The position numbers were made by a program, and so were the translations under genes. Of a DNA stretch of 34,280 nucleotides, positions 15,634 through 23,589 are shown piece by piece. How positions within the stretch are numbered: position 1 is the stretch's first letter; every line of letters begins with the position of its first letter. The notes below the pieces were generated by a model. It saw nothing but the letters and a program-made list of their open reading frames with translations, was not told the DNA's origin and ran no database searches. Source of the stretch: Gammaproteobacteria bacterium (GTDB lineage: Bacteria; Pseudomonadota; Gammaproteobacteria; Pseudomonadales; Pseudohongiellaceae); contig RFVC01000020.1 in assembly GCA_009922595.1 (NCBI GenBank), positions 1 to 34,280 of the forward strand, in the 5' to 3' direction.

Positions 15634-16206
15634 ATGGCAGCAGATTATTACATGACCGCAGAACTCCTAGCTTCCCATGGTATTGCCGCTCCAGTCTCTG
15701 AAATTCATGGCGTTCTAAGCGGTCAGATCTGTTCTGGCTGCGGCGATCCAGATCTTGACCTTAGCAAGAAAATTCTCGATATAGAAAGGAATATAGAAGA
15801 AGTAATTACTAACTTACTTAATCTGCTAGCAGAAGATATTCGTAAACAGCTGGGTGCTGAAGACTACAGCTTTCAGCCCCTGCTTCCAGAGGAAGAGCAG
15901 TCACTGAGCAGCCGTCTTTCCGCCTTGGCCATGTGGTGCGATGGTTTCAATGCGGGCTTTGCCGGAGCCTGGGTTCGTGATGATGCCGCTATGCCCGATG
16001 AAACTCGTGAAGTCCTTGAAGATTTCTCCCGAATTGCCCTGGTAGAAGAGGAAGACGAGGAATTGCCGGATAACGAGAATGAAGCGAATCTCATGGAAAT
16101 CATTGAGTATGCCAGGATGGCAACCATCACCCTCTATCTTCAAAATACCCCGAAAAAGCAGCTGCAAAAGCATGAGGACCTGCCTGAAGATACGCCGCTG
16201 CACTGA
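15634..16206 (+). CDS. ygfB: YgfB/YecA family protein (UPF0149)
   Basis: From the ATG at 15634 the product is 190 residues and begins MAADYYMTAELLASHGIAAP. The family core is SEIHGVLSGQICSG near residues 21-34, then LPEEEQSLSSRLSALAMWCDGFNAGF near residues 89-114 and a C-terminal EIIEYARMATITLY helix. The protein is acidic and helical. The frame can be extended to a GTG at 15574, but the added LSLLPAVIYYLFSW stretch is not part of the family and covers the divergent promoter. In Pseudomonas YgfB has been linked to regulation of ampC/ampDh3 and beta-lactam response; whether that applies here is unknown. It starts the ygfB-pepP-ubiH cluster, with pepP 31 bp downstream. Confidence 0.9.
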   Translation: MAADYYMTAELLASHGIAAPVSEIHGVLSGQICSGCGDPDLDLSKKILDIERNIEEVITNLLNLLAEDIRKQLGAEDYSFQPLLPEEEQSLSSRLSALAMWCDGFNAGFAGAWVRDDAAMPDETREVLEDFSRIALVEEEDEELPDNENEANLMEIIEYARMATITLYLQNTPKKQLQKHEDLPEDTPLH

Positions 16207-16237
16207 CTAATCATTTATCCACTGAAGACAGCCGACA

Positions 16238-17566
16238 ATGCCCAGACCACTGATCAAGAAATCAGAATACAAGAAACGTCGCCGTGAGCTGATGGCACAT
16301 ATGGAATCCAATTCCATAGCCATCCTTTCCTCGGGCGATGAGATCCTGCGCAATGGAGATTCCCATTATCCCTTTCGCCAGGACAGTGACCTTTACTACC
16401 TGACTGGTTTCAGGGAATCACAGTGCTGCCTGGTATTGATCCCGGGCAGGAAACAGGGTGAATGCCTGCTTTTCTGCCAGGAAAAGGATCCGGTCAAGGA
16501 GCTCTGGACCGGTCGGCTTATGGGACCTGAACAGGCCGGGGAAACGCTGGGCGTCGATGATGCCTTTCCCATTTCCGACATCGATGAAATTTTGCCTGGC
16601 CTGATCGAGGGCAGGGAGCGTGTTTATTACGCCATGGGGCGCGATGAACAGTTCGATCATAAGGTTATGGAGTGGGTCAAAGTTATACGCAGCAAAGTGC
16701 GTGCAGGGGTGCATCCACCCGGAGAATTTTTGGTGCTGGATCACCTGCTCCATGAAATGCGGCTGTTGAAATCTGCCGGAGAAATCAGAGTTATGCGCGA
16801 ATCGGGGCAGATTGCTGTCCGTGCCCACAAGCGCGCCATGCAGGTGTGCAAACCCGGCATGTATGAATACGAACTGGAAGCTGAGTATCTGCATGAATTT
16901 GCCCGTTCCGGCTGCCGTGAAGCCGCCTACAATTCGATCGTGGCCAGCGGAGGGAATGCCTGCATTCTTCATTACAACGAAAATAATGAGCAGATGAAGA
17001 AAGGCGACCTGGTGCTTATCGACGCTGGGTGTGAATACGAGTACTACGCTTCTGATATCACCCGTACATTCCCCGTCAGCGGAAAATTCAGTAAGGAGCA
17101 GAAGGTTATTTACGAACTAGTTTTAAAAGCCCAGCTCGAAGCCATCAAGGTGGTGAAGCCTGGTAACCACTGGGATGATCCACACAAGGTGACCGTCCAG
17201 GTCATCACCGAAGGCCTGGTCGAGCTGGGCTTGTTAAAAGGGAAAGTCTCCAGCCTCATTAAAAAAGGTGGCTACAGGGATTTCTACATGCATCGCGCCG
17301 GGCACTGGATCGGCATGGATGTGCATGATGTGGGCGACTACAAGATAGAAGGTAAATGGCGCCTGCTTGAGCCTGGCATGGTGATGACTGTGGAGCCTGG
17401 TATCTATATCGCTCCAGACAATAAGAAGGTCGACAGTAAATGGCGCGGCATTGGGGTGCGTATCGAAGACGATGTGGCCGTTACAGCAGATGGACATGAA
17501 GTCCTTACCGATGGATTGCCAAAGACCATTGAGGACATTGAAGCCTTCATGGCGGAGGCCGGATGA
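16238..17566 (+). CDS. pepP: Xaa-Pro aminopeptidase P
   Basis: A 442-residue M24B metallopeptidase that removes N-terminal residues preceding proline (E. coli PepP 441). The N-terminal domain contains SHYPFRQDSDLYYLTGFRE. The C-terminal pita-bread domain carries the dinuclear manganese ligands in order: LVLIDAGCEYEYYASDITRTF (two Asp, about residues 260 and 271), HRAGHWIGMDVHDVG (His), MTVEPGIYI (Glu) and GVRIEDDV (Glu). Cytosolic. Its TGA overlaps the ubiH ATG in an ATGA arrangement, so the two are translationally coupled. The order ygfB-pepP-ubiH is conserved across gammaproteobacteria, although the peptidase has no known part in ubiquinone synthesis. Confidence 0.97.
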   Translation: MPRPLIKKSEYKKRRRELMAHMESNSIAILSSGDEILRNGDSHYPFRQDSDLYYLTGFRESQCCLVLIPGRKQGECLLFCQEKDPVKELWTGRLMGPEQAGETLGVDDAFPISDIDEILPGLIEGRERVYYAMGRDEQFDHKVMEWVKVIRSKVRAGVHPPGEFLVLDHLLHEMRLLKSAGEIRVMRESGQIAVRAHKRAMQVCKPGMYEYELEAEYLHEFARSGCREAAYNSIVASGGNACILHYNENNEQMKKGDLVLIDAGCEYEYYASDITRTFPVSGKFSKEQKVIYELVLKAQLEAIKVVKPGNHWDDPHKVTVQVITEGLVELGLLKGKVSSLIKKGGYRDFYMHRAGHWIGMDVHDVGDYKIEGKWRLLEPGMVMTVEPGIYIAPDNKKVDSKWRGIGVRIEDDVAVTADGHEVLTDGLPKTIEDIEAFMAEAG

Positions 17567-18822
17567 CGCTATGCCGGTCTGATCAATATGACCTGGTTAT
17601 CGTCGGGGCCGGCATGGTCGGGGCCAGCCTGGCCTGTATTCTTGAACAAGCCGACCTAGCTGATTCCCTGAGGATTCTGCTGGTAGAAGCCTCACCCATT
17701 GATCTCAAAAAACCTCCGGCGCAGCCTTCCTTTGACGCCCGCAGCACCGTGCTCTCCCATGGCACTGTGCAGTACCTAAAGGATTTGGGATTATGGACAG
17801 CACTTGAGCAGCAGGCCGAACCGATTTGCCATATTCATGTTTCCGACCAGGGTAAATACGGCACTGTGAATATGCAAAGCGCCGACATGGTCGTGGATGG
17901 CCTGGGGTGGGTGGTTGAAAACCGATTGCTGGGCGGTCTTTTTAATTCGCGCCTCGCTGCCGCGCAAAAAATTGAGCTCTGTTCTTCAGTCAAGGTGGCC
18001 AGTTTAACTCCCCGCCGTGATGGGATGGTGGTAGAGATTACCCATGAACAGGACTCCGCGATTATTACCACTCCCCTGGTTGTTCTCGCCGAGGGCGGCC
18101 GCTCGGGGCTGTGCGAAAAAATGGGCATTCACCGCGCACATGAGGACTATAACCAGGCCGCTATTATCGCCAACGTGGCATTTAGCAAGCCCCATGAAAA
18201 TGTTGCTTTTGAACGTTTCACTCCCAAGGGCCCACTGGCGTTGCTGCCCTTGCCAACACTTGAGGGTGAGCACCGTGCTGCACTGGTGTGGACCCAGGAC
18301 AGCGAGCATGTGGATGATCTGCTGTCTCTGCCTGATACTGATTTCCTGGGGCGTCTGCAGAAAGAATTCGGTTCTCGCCTGGGCAGCTTTACCCGGGTCG
18401 GCAAGCGTCATGCCTATCCACTGAGTCTCGATCACGCCGAAGAGCAGGTCAGACCAGGACTGGTTTTACTGGGTAACGTGGCACACTCGCTTCATCCTGT
18501 TGCCGGCCAGGGTTTCAACCTCGCGTTTCGTGACACCATGAAGCTGGCTCAGATTCTGGTGCGCACCTTTCAGCAGGGAAGCTCGCCTGGAGCCGTTGCA
18601 GTGCTGCATGAATACCAGCAAGCCGTTAGCAAGGACCAAGACAGAACCGTTGCTTTCAGTCACTATATGACCCGCCTGTTTTCAACAGAGAACAGCGCGG
18701 CTGTCTGGGTTAGAAAATTTGGTCTTTTCAGTATTGACCTATTGATGCCCCTCAAGAAAGCCTTTGCCCGACGGGCAATGGGCCAGGGTGAGAAGAAAGT
18801 CAGCCTAGGCAGGCATGCCTGA
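17563..18822 (+). CDS. ubiH: 2-octaprenyl-6-methoxyphenol hydroxylase-type FAD monooxygenase
   Basis: A 419-residue flavoprotein of the UbiH/UbiF/UbiI family, which hydroxylates the ubiquinone ring precursor. The Rossmann dinucleotide motif GAGMVG is at residues 15-20, DARSTVLSHGTVQYL is the conserved substrate-side segment, and GNVAHSLHPVAGQGFNLAFRD near residue 305 is the FAD ribityl-binding GD-type motif (Asn replaces the usual Asp in G[ND]xAH). It is expected to associate peripherally with the inner-membrane Ubi complex. It is coupled to pepP by a 4-bp overlap. In E. coli and Pseudomonas a second hydroxylase (ubiI/visC) follows ubiH; here a small DUF4440-like gene takes that place. Assignment to UbiH rather than a paralogue rests on gene order. 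Confidence 0.92.
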   Translation: MTLCRSDQYDLVIVGAGMVGASLACILEQADLADSLRILLVEASPIDLKKPPAQPSFDARSTVLSHGTVQYLKDLGLWTALEQQAEPICHIHVSDQGKYGTVNMQSADMVVDGLGWVVENRLLGGLFNSRLAAAQKIELCSSVKVASLTPRRDGMVVEITHEQDSAIITTPLVVLAEGGRSGLCEKMGIHRAHEDYNQAAIIANVAFSKPHENVAFERFTPKGPLALLPLPTLEGEHRAALVWTQDSEHVDDLLSLPDTDFLGRLQKEFGSRLGSFTRVGKRHAYPLSLDHAEEQVRPGLVLLGNVAHSLHPVAGQGFNLAFRDTMKLAQILVRTFQQGSSPGAVAVLHEYQQAVSKDQDRTVAFSHYMTRLFSTENSAAVWVRKFGLFSIDLLMPLKKAFARRAMGQGEKKVSLGRHA

Positions 18823-18831
18823 ACAGCCAGT

Positions 18832-19197
18832 ATGTCATTGCAGGAGATACTTTTTTCACTTGAGCAGTCTTTACTCCACACAGACTGGTCAGACCAGCAG
18901 GAGAAACTTGAGCTTATGCTTGCGGAAGAATTTAGTGAGATTAATCCGGCCGGGTCGGTGATCAGCAGGGCTGATGTTATCCAATGGCTGCTGCAGAAAA
19001 ACCCCGAACACCGCTGGGAATTCACACCCGGTGAAGTTATTGAACTGGGTAATCAGTCGGTGCTGCTCACTTACCATGCCAGGCAGGCAGTTCCTGAAAA
19101 CTCGGGGTCAAAAGGCTCAAGGCATATTTCGCTGTGGCACAGTAATACCCAGGGAGACTGGCAAATGCGTTTTCATCAGTCGACAAGAATCCAGTAG
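18832..19197 (+). CDS. DUF4440/NTF2-like small protein
   Basis: A 121-residue soluble protein that looks like the DUF4440 (NTF2/SnoaL-like) fold: an N-terminal helix EILFSLEQSLLHTDWSDQQEKLELMLAEEFSEINPAG, then ISRADVIQWLL, followed by alternating strands VIELGNQSVLLTYHARQAV, RHISLWHSN and WQMRFHQSTRIQ. The WxMRFHQST ending is typical of the group. No catalytic residues can be assigned; members include binding proteins and ketosteroid-isomerase-like enzymes. It begins 9 bp after ubiH and is probably in the same transcript. A helicase gene starts 77 bp downstream. Confidence 0.75.
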   Translation: MSLQEILFSLEQSLLHTDWSDQQEKLELMLAEEFSEINPAGSVISRADVIQWLLQKNPEHRWEFTPGEVIELGNQSVLLTYHARQAVPENSGSKGSRHISLWHSNTQGDWQMRFHQSTRIQ

Positions 19198-19274
19198 GAT
19201 GAAAAGAAATTTGACTCCAAAATACCCTTCTAGCTGGTTAAAAAGATAAATGATTTAAGGAAAACACCCCGGTT

Positions 19275-20606
19275 ATGTTTGAATCCCTGGGCCTTGGCCC
19301 AAACCTGCTAAAGGCTCTGGATAAACTCGGCATTGAAAAGCCCACCGACATCCAGAGCCAATTGATTCCTGTTATTGCTGGTGGCAGTGACGTTCAGGCA
19401 TGTGCAAAAACAGGGAGCGGCAAAAGTGCCGCCTTTCTTTTGCCGCTTCTGCAAAAAATGATTGATGTGCCTGCGCCAAATACGGCAACCCGCTGCCTAG
19501 TTATTTCGCCTACACGTGAACTGGCCCAGCAACTGGATAGACACTGCCGTGATCTTGCCTGCTTTACCTCAGTAAACTCGATGACAATCTTAGGAGGAGA
19601 ATCATTAAAGGAGCAGAAGGCAAAGCTGCGAAAAAATCCTGAAATTGTGATCGGTACCCCAGGGCGTCTGCTGGAGCATGTGGAGAAAAATTCACTACTT
19701 CTGAAAGATCTGGAGTATTTGGTTCTTGATGAGGCCGATCGCACCCTAGATATGGGGCTTCAGGATGAAGTGACGGCAATTGTTAAGTCATGCCGTCCTG
19801 AGCGTCAGACGATTCTTCTGTCAGCTACACTGAAACACAAGGGGTTAGCTGAAATCACCAGGGGCATCCAAGTGAAGCCGAAAAAAGTGATCCTTGACTC
19901 TCACCGTCAGCCGCACGAGGCAATCAAGCAGCAAATTATTCTTGCCGATGATCCCGGCCACAAGCAGCAGCTCTGCAACTGGCTACTTGCCAATGAAAAT
20001 TTCGAGAAAGCACTGGTTTTTACCAATACGAGAGTCCAGTCCGAAGACCTGGCTGTTTTTCTTATCCAGCAGGGACTGTCTGGCGCGTGCCTGCATGGTG
20101 AAATGCTGGCGGATGAGCGCAAGCAGGTGATGAGGCTGTTTCGGGATGGTAAGGTAAAAGTACTGATAGCCACTGATCTTGCTGCCCGCGGACTGGATAT
20201 TCCCGCTGTCAGTCTCGTAATCAATTTTTCCCTGGCAAGAACGGGCAGTGACTATGTTCACAGGATTGGACGCACTGGAAGGGCTGGTCAGACCGGTCTT
20301 GCAGTATCACTGATCTCACCGCAGGAATGGAACTTGATGGAGAGTATTCAGCGCTATCTTAACCTTGCCTTTGAAAAGCGCGAAGTCGAGGCGTTGCCGG
20401 CAAAGTTTTCCGGTCCGGGCAGGAAAAAGAGAGCGCCAAAAAAACAGAAAGGCAAAGCGAAAAAGGAAAAACCAAAATCCAAGCAGCGCCATCGATACAA
20501 AAAGGCTATTGGTAAGCGTCGTGAACCGGCACAACAGAAGAAAGATGAATTGCAGTCATTAGGCCTTGCGCCTTTAAAAAGGGCTGCCCGAGAAAAGCCA
20601 GGCTGA
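19275..20606 (+). CDS. srmB: DEAD-box ATP-dependent RNA helicase, SrmB-like
   Basis: A 443-residue DEAD-box helicase with all core motifs: Q motif around KPTDIQSQLIP (residues 22-32), Walker A AKTGSGKS (44-51; AKTGSGKS instead of the common AQTGTGKT), PTRELAQQ, GG, TPGRLL, DEAD (LDEADRTLDMG), SAT, and in the second RecA domain HGEMLADERKQ, ATDLAARGLDIP and HRIGRTGRAG. The C-terminus is a strongly basic tail. Its KPKSKQRHRYKKAIGKRREPA closely resembles the end of E. coli SrmB (KPRVKKRHRDTKNIGKRRKPS), which assists early large-subunit ribosome assembly. That tail is the main reason for choosing SrmB over RhlE or DeaD. AAGGA lies about 12 bp before the ATG. Confidence 0.88.
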   Translation: MFESLGLGPNLLKALDKLGIEKPTDIQSQLIPVIAGGSDVQACAKTGSGKSAAFLLPLLQKMIDVPAPNTATRCLVISPTRELAQQLDRHCRDLACFTSVNSMTILGGESLKEQKAKLRKNPEIVIGTPGRLLEHVEKNSLLLKDLEYLVLDEADRTLDMGLQDEVTAIVKSCRPERQTILLSATLKHKGLAEITRGIQVKPKKVILDSHRQPHEAIKQQIILADDPGHKQQLCNWLLANENFEKALVFTNTRVQSEDLAVFLIQQGLSGACLHGEMLADERKQVMRLFRDGKVKVLIATDLAARGLDIPAVSLVINFSLARTGSDYVHRIGRTGRAGQTGLAVSLISPQEWNLMESIQRYLNLAFEKREVEALPAKFSGPGRKKRAPKKQKGKAKKEKPKSKQRHRYKKAIGKRREPAQQKKDELQSLGLAPLKRAAREKPG

Positions 20607-20912
20607 GGTAACCAACCAGATTACCAGTTGACATTTTACGCCGGCAGGTTGAAATACAAGGACAAGTATTACTGTTTTTTTCAGCCACGACCAGTTTGCC
20701 GCCGGGAACCTGGCTAATGAGTCCGGCAAAATGTGAATGCCTGTGTGTAAAGCAAATGACGCGCAGCTTTAACTCCCTGTTTGATAAGATTAAATTAGTG
20801 TTAATTTAAATGGTATCCTAGTTTTTTCTTAACAAAATCTTTATGGTTCGATGCTAACCTTTTTCAAGTTATTTCACTCTAGGCCTGTATTTCCTAACCA
20901 AGTAAAGAGCAG
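20607..20912. other. Helicase-phoB intergenic region (306 bp)
   Basis: No gene is supported. The right half is A/T-rich and carries the candidate Pho box and -10 of phoB. The left half holds nothing I can name; no strong terminator for the helicase gene is evident. Confidence 0.6.
20828..20860 (+). promoter_or_regulatory. Pho box and -10 of phoB
   Basis: CTTAACA-AAAT-CTTTATG (20828-20845) is a 7-4-7 direct repeat resembling the PhoB site CTGTCAT-n4-CTGTCAT. After 9 nt ending in TGC comes TAACCT (20855-20860), a weak extended -10. The same layout precedes three other genes in the window, which supports autoregulation of phoB. Confidence 0.65.
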
Positions 20913-21608
20913 ATGAGTAACAAGAAGATAGTCATTATTGAGGATGAGCCGGATATTCTTGAGGTTCTGAGTTACAACCTTAAGAGAGAAGGTTTTGAAG
21001 TTTTGTCAGCAACCAACGGCACAGAAGGTCTTGCCCTTGTCAGCAAAGAAATTCCAGATCTGATCCTGCTCGATTTGATGCTGCCAGGGATGGATGGCAT
21101 AGAAATATGTAGCACCATAAAAAATGCCCCTCCTACTAAGAACACCCTGATAATAATGGTCACAGCTAAGGGTGAAGAAAGCGATATAGTGCTGGGCTTG
21201 GGTGTGGGGGCGGATGATTACATAACGAAACCATTCAGTCCTAAAGAACTTGTGGCACGCGTCAAGGCTGTGCTTCGCAGGGGAGTGCTGCTAGACACCT
21301 CTGAACAGAAGGAAAAAGTAGAGGTGGGTGCTTTGACTATCGACACGAACAAGTTTGAGGTGACTGTTTCGGGTAAGAATATCCGTCTGACCGCGACAGA
21401 GTTTAGATTGCTGCACTACCTCGCCAGCCACCCCGGGCGCGTATTCTCCCGAGAACAGTTATTAAGTCGTGCAATGGGTGATGATGTCGTTGTTGTGGAT
21501 CGTAATATAGATGTCCATATCCGTGGCATACGAAAAAAAATGGATATTGAGCCTTCCATGATTGAGACCATAAGGGGAGTTGGATACCGCCTCCGAGATA
21601 TCGACTGA
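20913..21608 (+). CDS. phoB: Phosphate regulon response regulator PhoB
   Basis: A 231-residue OmpR-type response regulator (E. coli PhoB 229). The receiver domain has the acidic pocket E10-D11, phospho-acceptor D54 in LILLDLMLPGMDG, T84 and K106 in DDYITKPFSP. The C-terminal winged helix (about residues 132-231) includes LTATEFRLLHYLASHPGRVFSREQLL and the DVVVVDRNIDVHIRGIRKKM recognition region ending TIRGVGYRL. It binds Pho boxes as a dimer when phosphorylated by PhoR and recruits sigma70-RNA polymerase. phoR follows after 105 bp with a palindrome between. A Pho box upstream indicates positive autoregulation. Targets in this window should include the porin and the pst genes. Confidence 0.97.
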   Translation: MSNKKIVIIEDEPDILEVLSYNLKREGFEVLSATNGTEGLALVSKEIPDLILLDLMLPGMDGIEICSTIKNAPPTKNTLIIMVTAKGEESDIVLGLGVGADDYITKPFSPKELVARVKAVLRRGVLLDTSEQKEKVEVGALTIDTNKFEVTVSGKNIRLTATEFRLLHYLASHPGRVFSREQLLSRAMGDDVVVVDRNIDVHIRGIRKKMDIEPSMIETIRGVGYRLRDID

Positions 21609-21631
21609 ACAGTTAGCTAACTGTTTGTTTT
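21608..21631 (+). terminator. Palindrome with T-run between phoB and phoR
   Basis: AACAGTTAGCTAACTGTT (21608-21625) is a perfect 18-bp palindrome beginning on the last base of the phoB stop and followed by TGTTTT. It can fold as a 7-bp hairpin with an AGCT loop. It may act as a partial terminator that lowers phoR expression relative to phoB, or as an operator. Confidence 0.45.
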
Positions 21632-21713
21632 ATAATTCACCCGACTGGTTGCTACCAGATCTTCAATTTATACAACCCGGTTTTATCATTCCCGTTTTCA
21701 GAGCTACTAAATC

Positions 21714-23501
21714 ATGTTTCTAAAGTCACAATATTTCTGGCGCACCTACCTCGGGTACGTGATTGTGGCTTTGATAGGAACATTTCTTTTTTCTGCCACA
21801 CTTCTGTCCAGGGTGGAGCAGGATCAGCACGTTAAATTAGATAGTTCTATGAAAGTTACAGCTGACCTTCTCGCCACAGCCGTGGCCCCGGCTCTCCAAC
21901 GCGTTGACTATGAAGAAATTCGCACCACAGTATCTAATGTGGCGCAAGACTCATCACTGCGGATTACAGTCGTGGATGGCAGCGGGATAGTGCTGGCTGA
22001 TTCCCATGAAAACCCAATGGCAATGGATAATCACCTGCGTCGTCCTGAAATCCAGGTGGCTTATATCAATGGTTTTGGCTCATCAGAAAGGTACAGCCTC
22101 ACACTAGGTGAAGATTACAGATATCTCGCTGTACCAATTTATACGCGACAGCAACTGGCAGGTTTTGCCAGGGTGGCAAAATCCTCTGAAGATCTTCAAA
22201 TTGAAATCAGCTCAGAAAAAACGCTGTTGATTAGGAATGCAGCTGCAATCTCGTTTGTGATTCTCTTGCTCGCTTTTTACCTTGCCACCCGCCAGGCCGC
22301 GAAAGTGGCTGAACTTACCGCTGTGGCAGAGGAGATTTCTAAAGGTAATTTCGAACGCCGTATCCCGGAAGGCAATAACCTGGGTCTGAAAAAAATGGCC
22401 GAAGCCATAAACCAGATGGCAAGAAGCTCGGCACGTGGAGTTACCGAAGTTACCGCGGACCGAAACAGGCTGACCACTATCTTTACCTGCATGGTAGAAG
22501 GCGTTATCGATGTTGATATGGACCAGAAAGTTTTGCATATCAATGAAGCGGCGACCAGGCTGTTGTCTGTTAATGAAAAGGAGTGCATTGGTCAGCCAAT
22601 CTGGCAGGAAATACGCAACCAGGAAATTCTCAACGCCCTGGATGAGGCTATTCGTAATCGCTCTGTTATAAAGACCCAGATGCGGTTGAACAGGGAATCG
22701 GACCCTTTAGTCATAGATATTTATGCGGCATCGCTAAGTAATAACGAGGGAGAACCCATCGGCGCCGTTCTTGTTTTGCATGACATTACTGAAATTAAAA
22801 AACTTGAAAGGGTGCGGACGGATTTCGTAGCTAATGCTTCGCACGAACTTAAAACACCAATAACGGCAATCAGGGGGCTGACCGAAACTATCCTTGATGA
22901 TGAAAAAGTCGACAAAGAAACGGTTGTTCACTTTATCAATCGCGTGCATGCGCAAAGCCTTAGGCTTTCACAACTTGTTGGAGATTTATTGACTATTTCG
23001 AGGCTTGAGAACACACAGAGCGAAAAAGATTTTGGCAAAATTAATTTCGGTGACCTGGTCAGGCAGTCCGTGAAGGCGGCCCAGACTTCTGCAGAGGAAA
23101 AAGGCCATAATCTGGTTACTGAATTACCGGACACAGAGCTGTCCGCCTTTGCGGATCGGCAGAACATGAGTCAGCTGATAGATAACCTTATTGATAATGC
23201 GATTAAGTACACTGAAGAACCCGGGACAATAACAGTTCGACTGAAAAAAGAGGGGAACTGGGCGGTGCTTGAAGTGCAAGACACTGGGCTGGGTGTCAGT
23301 CCTCAGTACCAGCAGCGCGTGTTTGAGCGCTTCTACAGGGTTGATAAAGCCCGTTCTCAGAGCCTAGGCGGGACAGGTCTTGGTTTGTCTATAGTGAAAA
23401 ATATTGCTGAAAAACACGGTGGTAGTGTCAGCGTGGAAAGTCAGCTGGGCACTGGATCCACATTTACCTTTCGCTTGCCTCTTGATCCTCCTTCAATTTA
23501 A
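21714..23501 (+). CDS. phoR: Phosphate regulon sensor histidine kinase PhoR
   Basis: A 595-residue sensor kinase, longer than E. coli PhoR (431). Two membrane segments (about residues 15-33 and 171-190) enclose a periplasmic region of roughly 135 residues. Next come a HAMP segment (VAELTAVAEEISKGNFERRI), a PAS domain (about 250-355, with LTTIFTCMVEGVIDVDMDQ), HisKA with phospho-acceptor H377 in ASHELKTPITAIRG, and HATPase_c with NLIDNAIKYT, DTGLGV and GGTGLGLSIVK. The larger periplasmic part resembles the PhoR of Pseudomonas-relatives and Gram-positives rather than enterics. It phosphorylates PhoB under phosphate limitation, with PstSCAB-PhoU controlling its state; those genes lie 2-6 kb downstream. 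The start at 21714 has a weak ribosome-binding site. Confidence 0.95.
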   Translation: MFLKSQYFWRTYLGYVIVALIGTFLFSATLLSRVEQDQHVKLDSSMKVTADLLATAVAPALQRVDYEEIRTTVSNVAQDSSLRITVVDGSGIVLADSHENPMAMDNHLRRPEIQVAYINGFGSSERYSLTLGEDYRYLAVPIYTRQQLAGFARVAKSSEDLQIEISSEKTLLIRNAAAISFVILLLAFYLATRQAAKVAELTAVAEEISKGNFERRIPEGNNLGLKKMAEAINQMARSSARGVTEVTADRNRLTTIFTCMVEGVIDVDMDQKVLHINEAATRLLSVNEKECIGQPIWQEIRNQEILNALDEAIRNRSVIKTQMRLNRESDPLVIDIYAASLSNNEGEPIGAVLVLHDITEIKKLERVRTDFVANASHELKTPITAIRGLTETILDDEKVDKETVVHFINRVHAQSLRLSQLVGDLLTISRLENTQSEKDFGKINFGDLVRQSVKAAQTSAEEKGHNLVTELPDTELSAFADRQNMSQLIDNLIDNAIKYTEEPGTITVRLKKEGNWAVLEVQDTGLGVSPQYQQRVFERFYRVDKARSQSLGGTGLGLSIVKNIAEKHGGSVSVESQLGTGSTFTFRLPLDPPSI

Positions 23502-23510
23502 CAAGGTATA

Positions 23511-23542
23511 AAAACGGGATCCAATTAACTGGACCCCGTTTT
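23511..23542. terminator. Bidirectional terminator between phoR and the porin gene
   Basis: AAAACGGGATCCA (23511-23523) pairs with TGGACCCCGTTTT (23530-23542) with one A-C mismatch and a 6-nt loop. It ends in a run of six T on the plus strand (23539-23544), with A's on the other side. It fits the end of phoR and, on the opposite strand, the end of the porin gene. Confidence 0.85.
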
Positions 23543-23589
23543 TTAATATGCCGGCTTTAAGCCTAAAACTGAAAAGTTAACTAGGTAGG

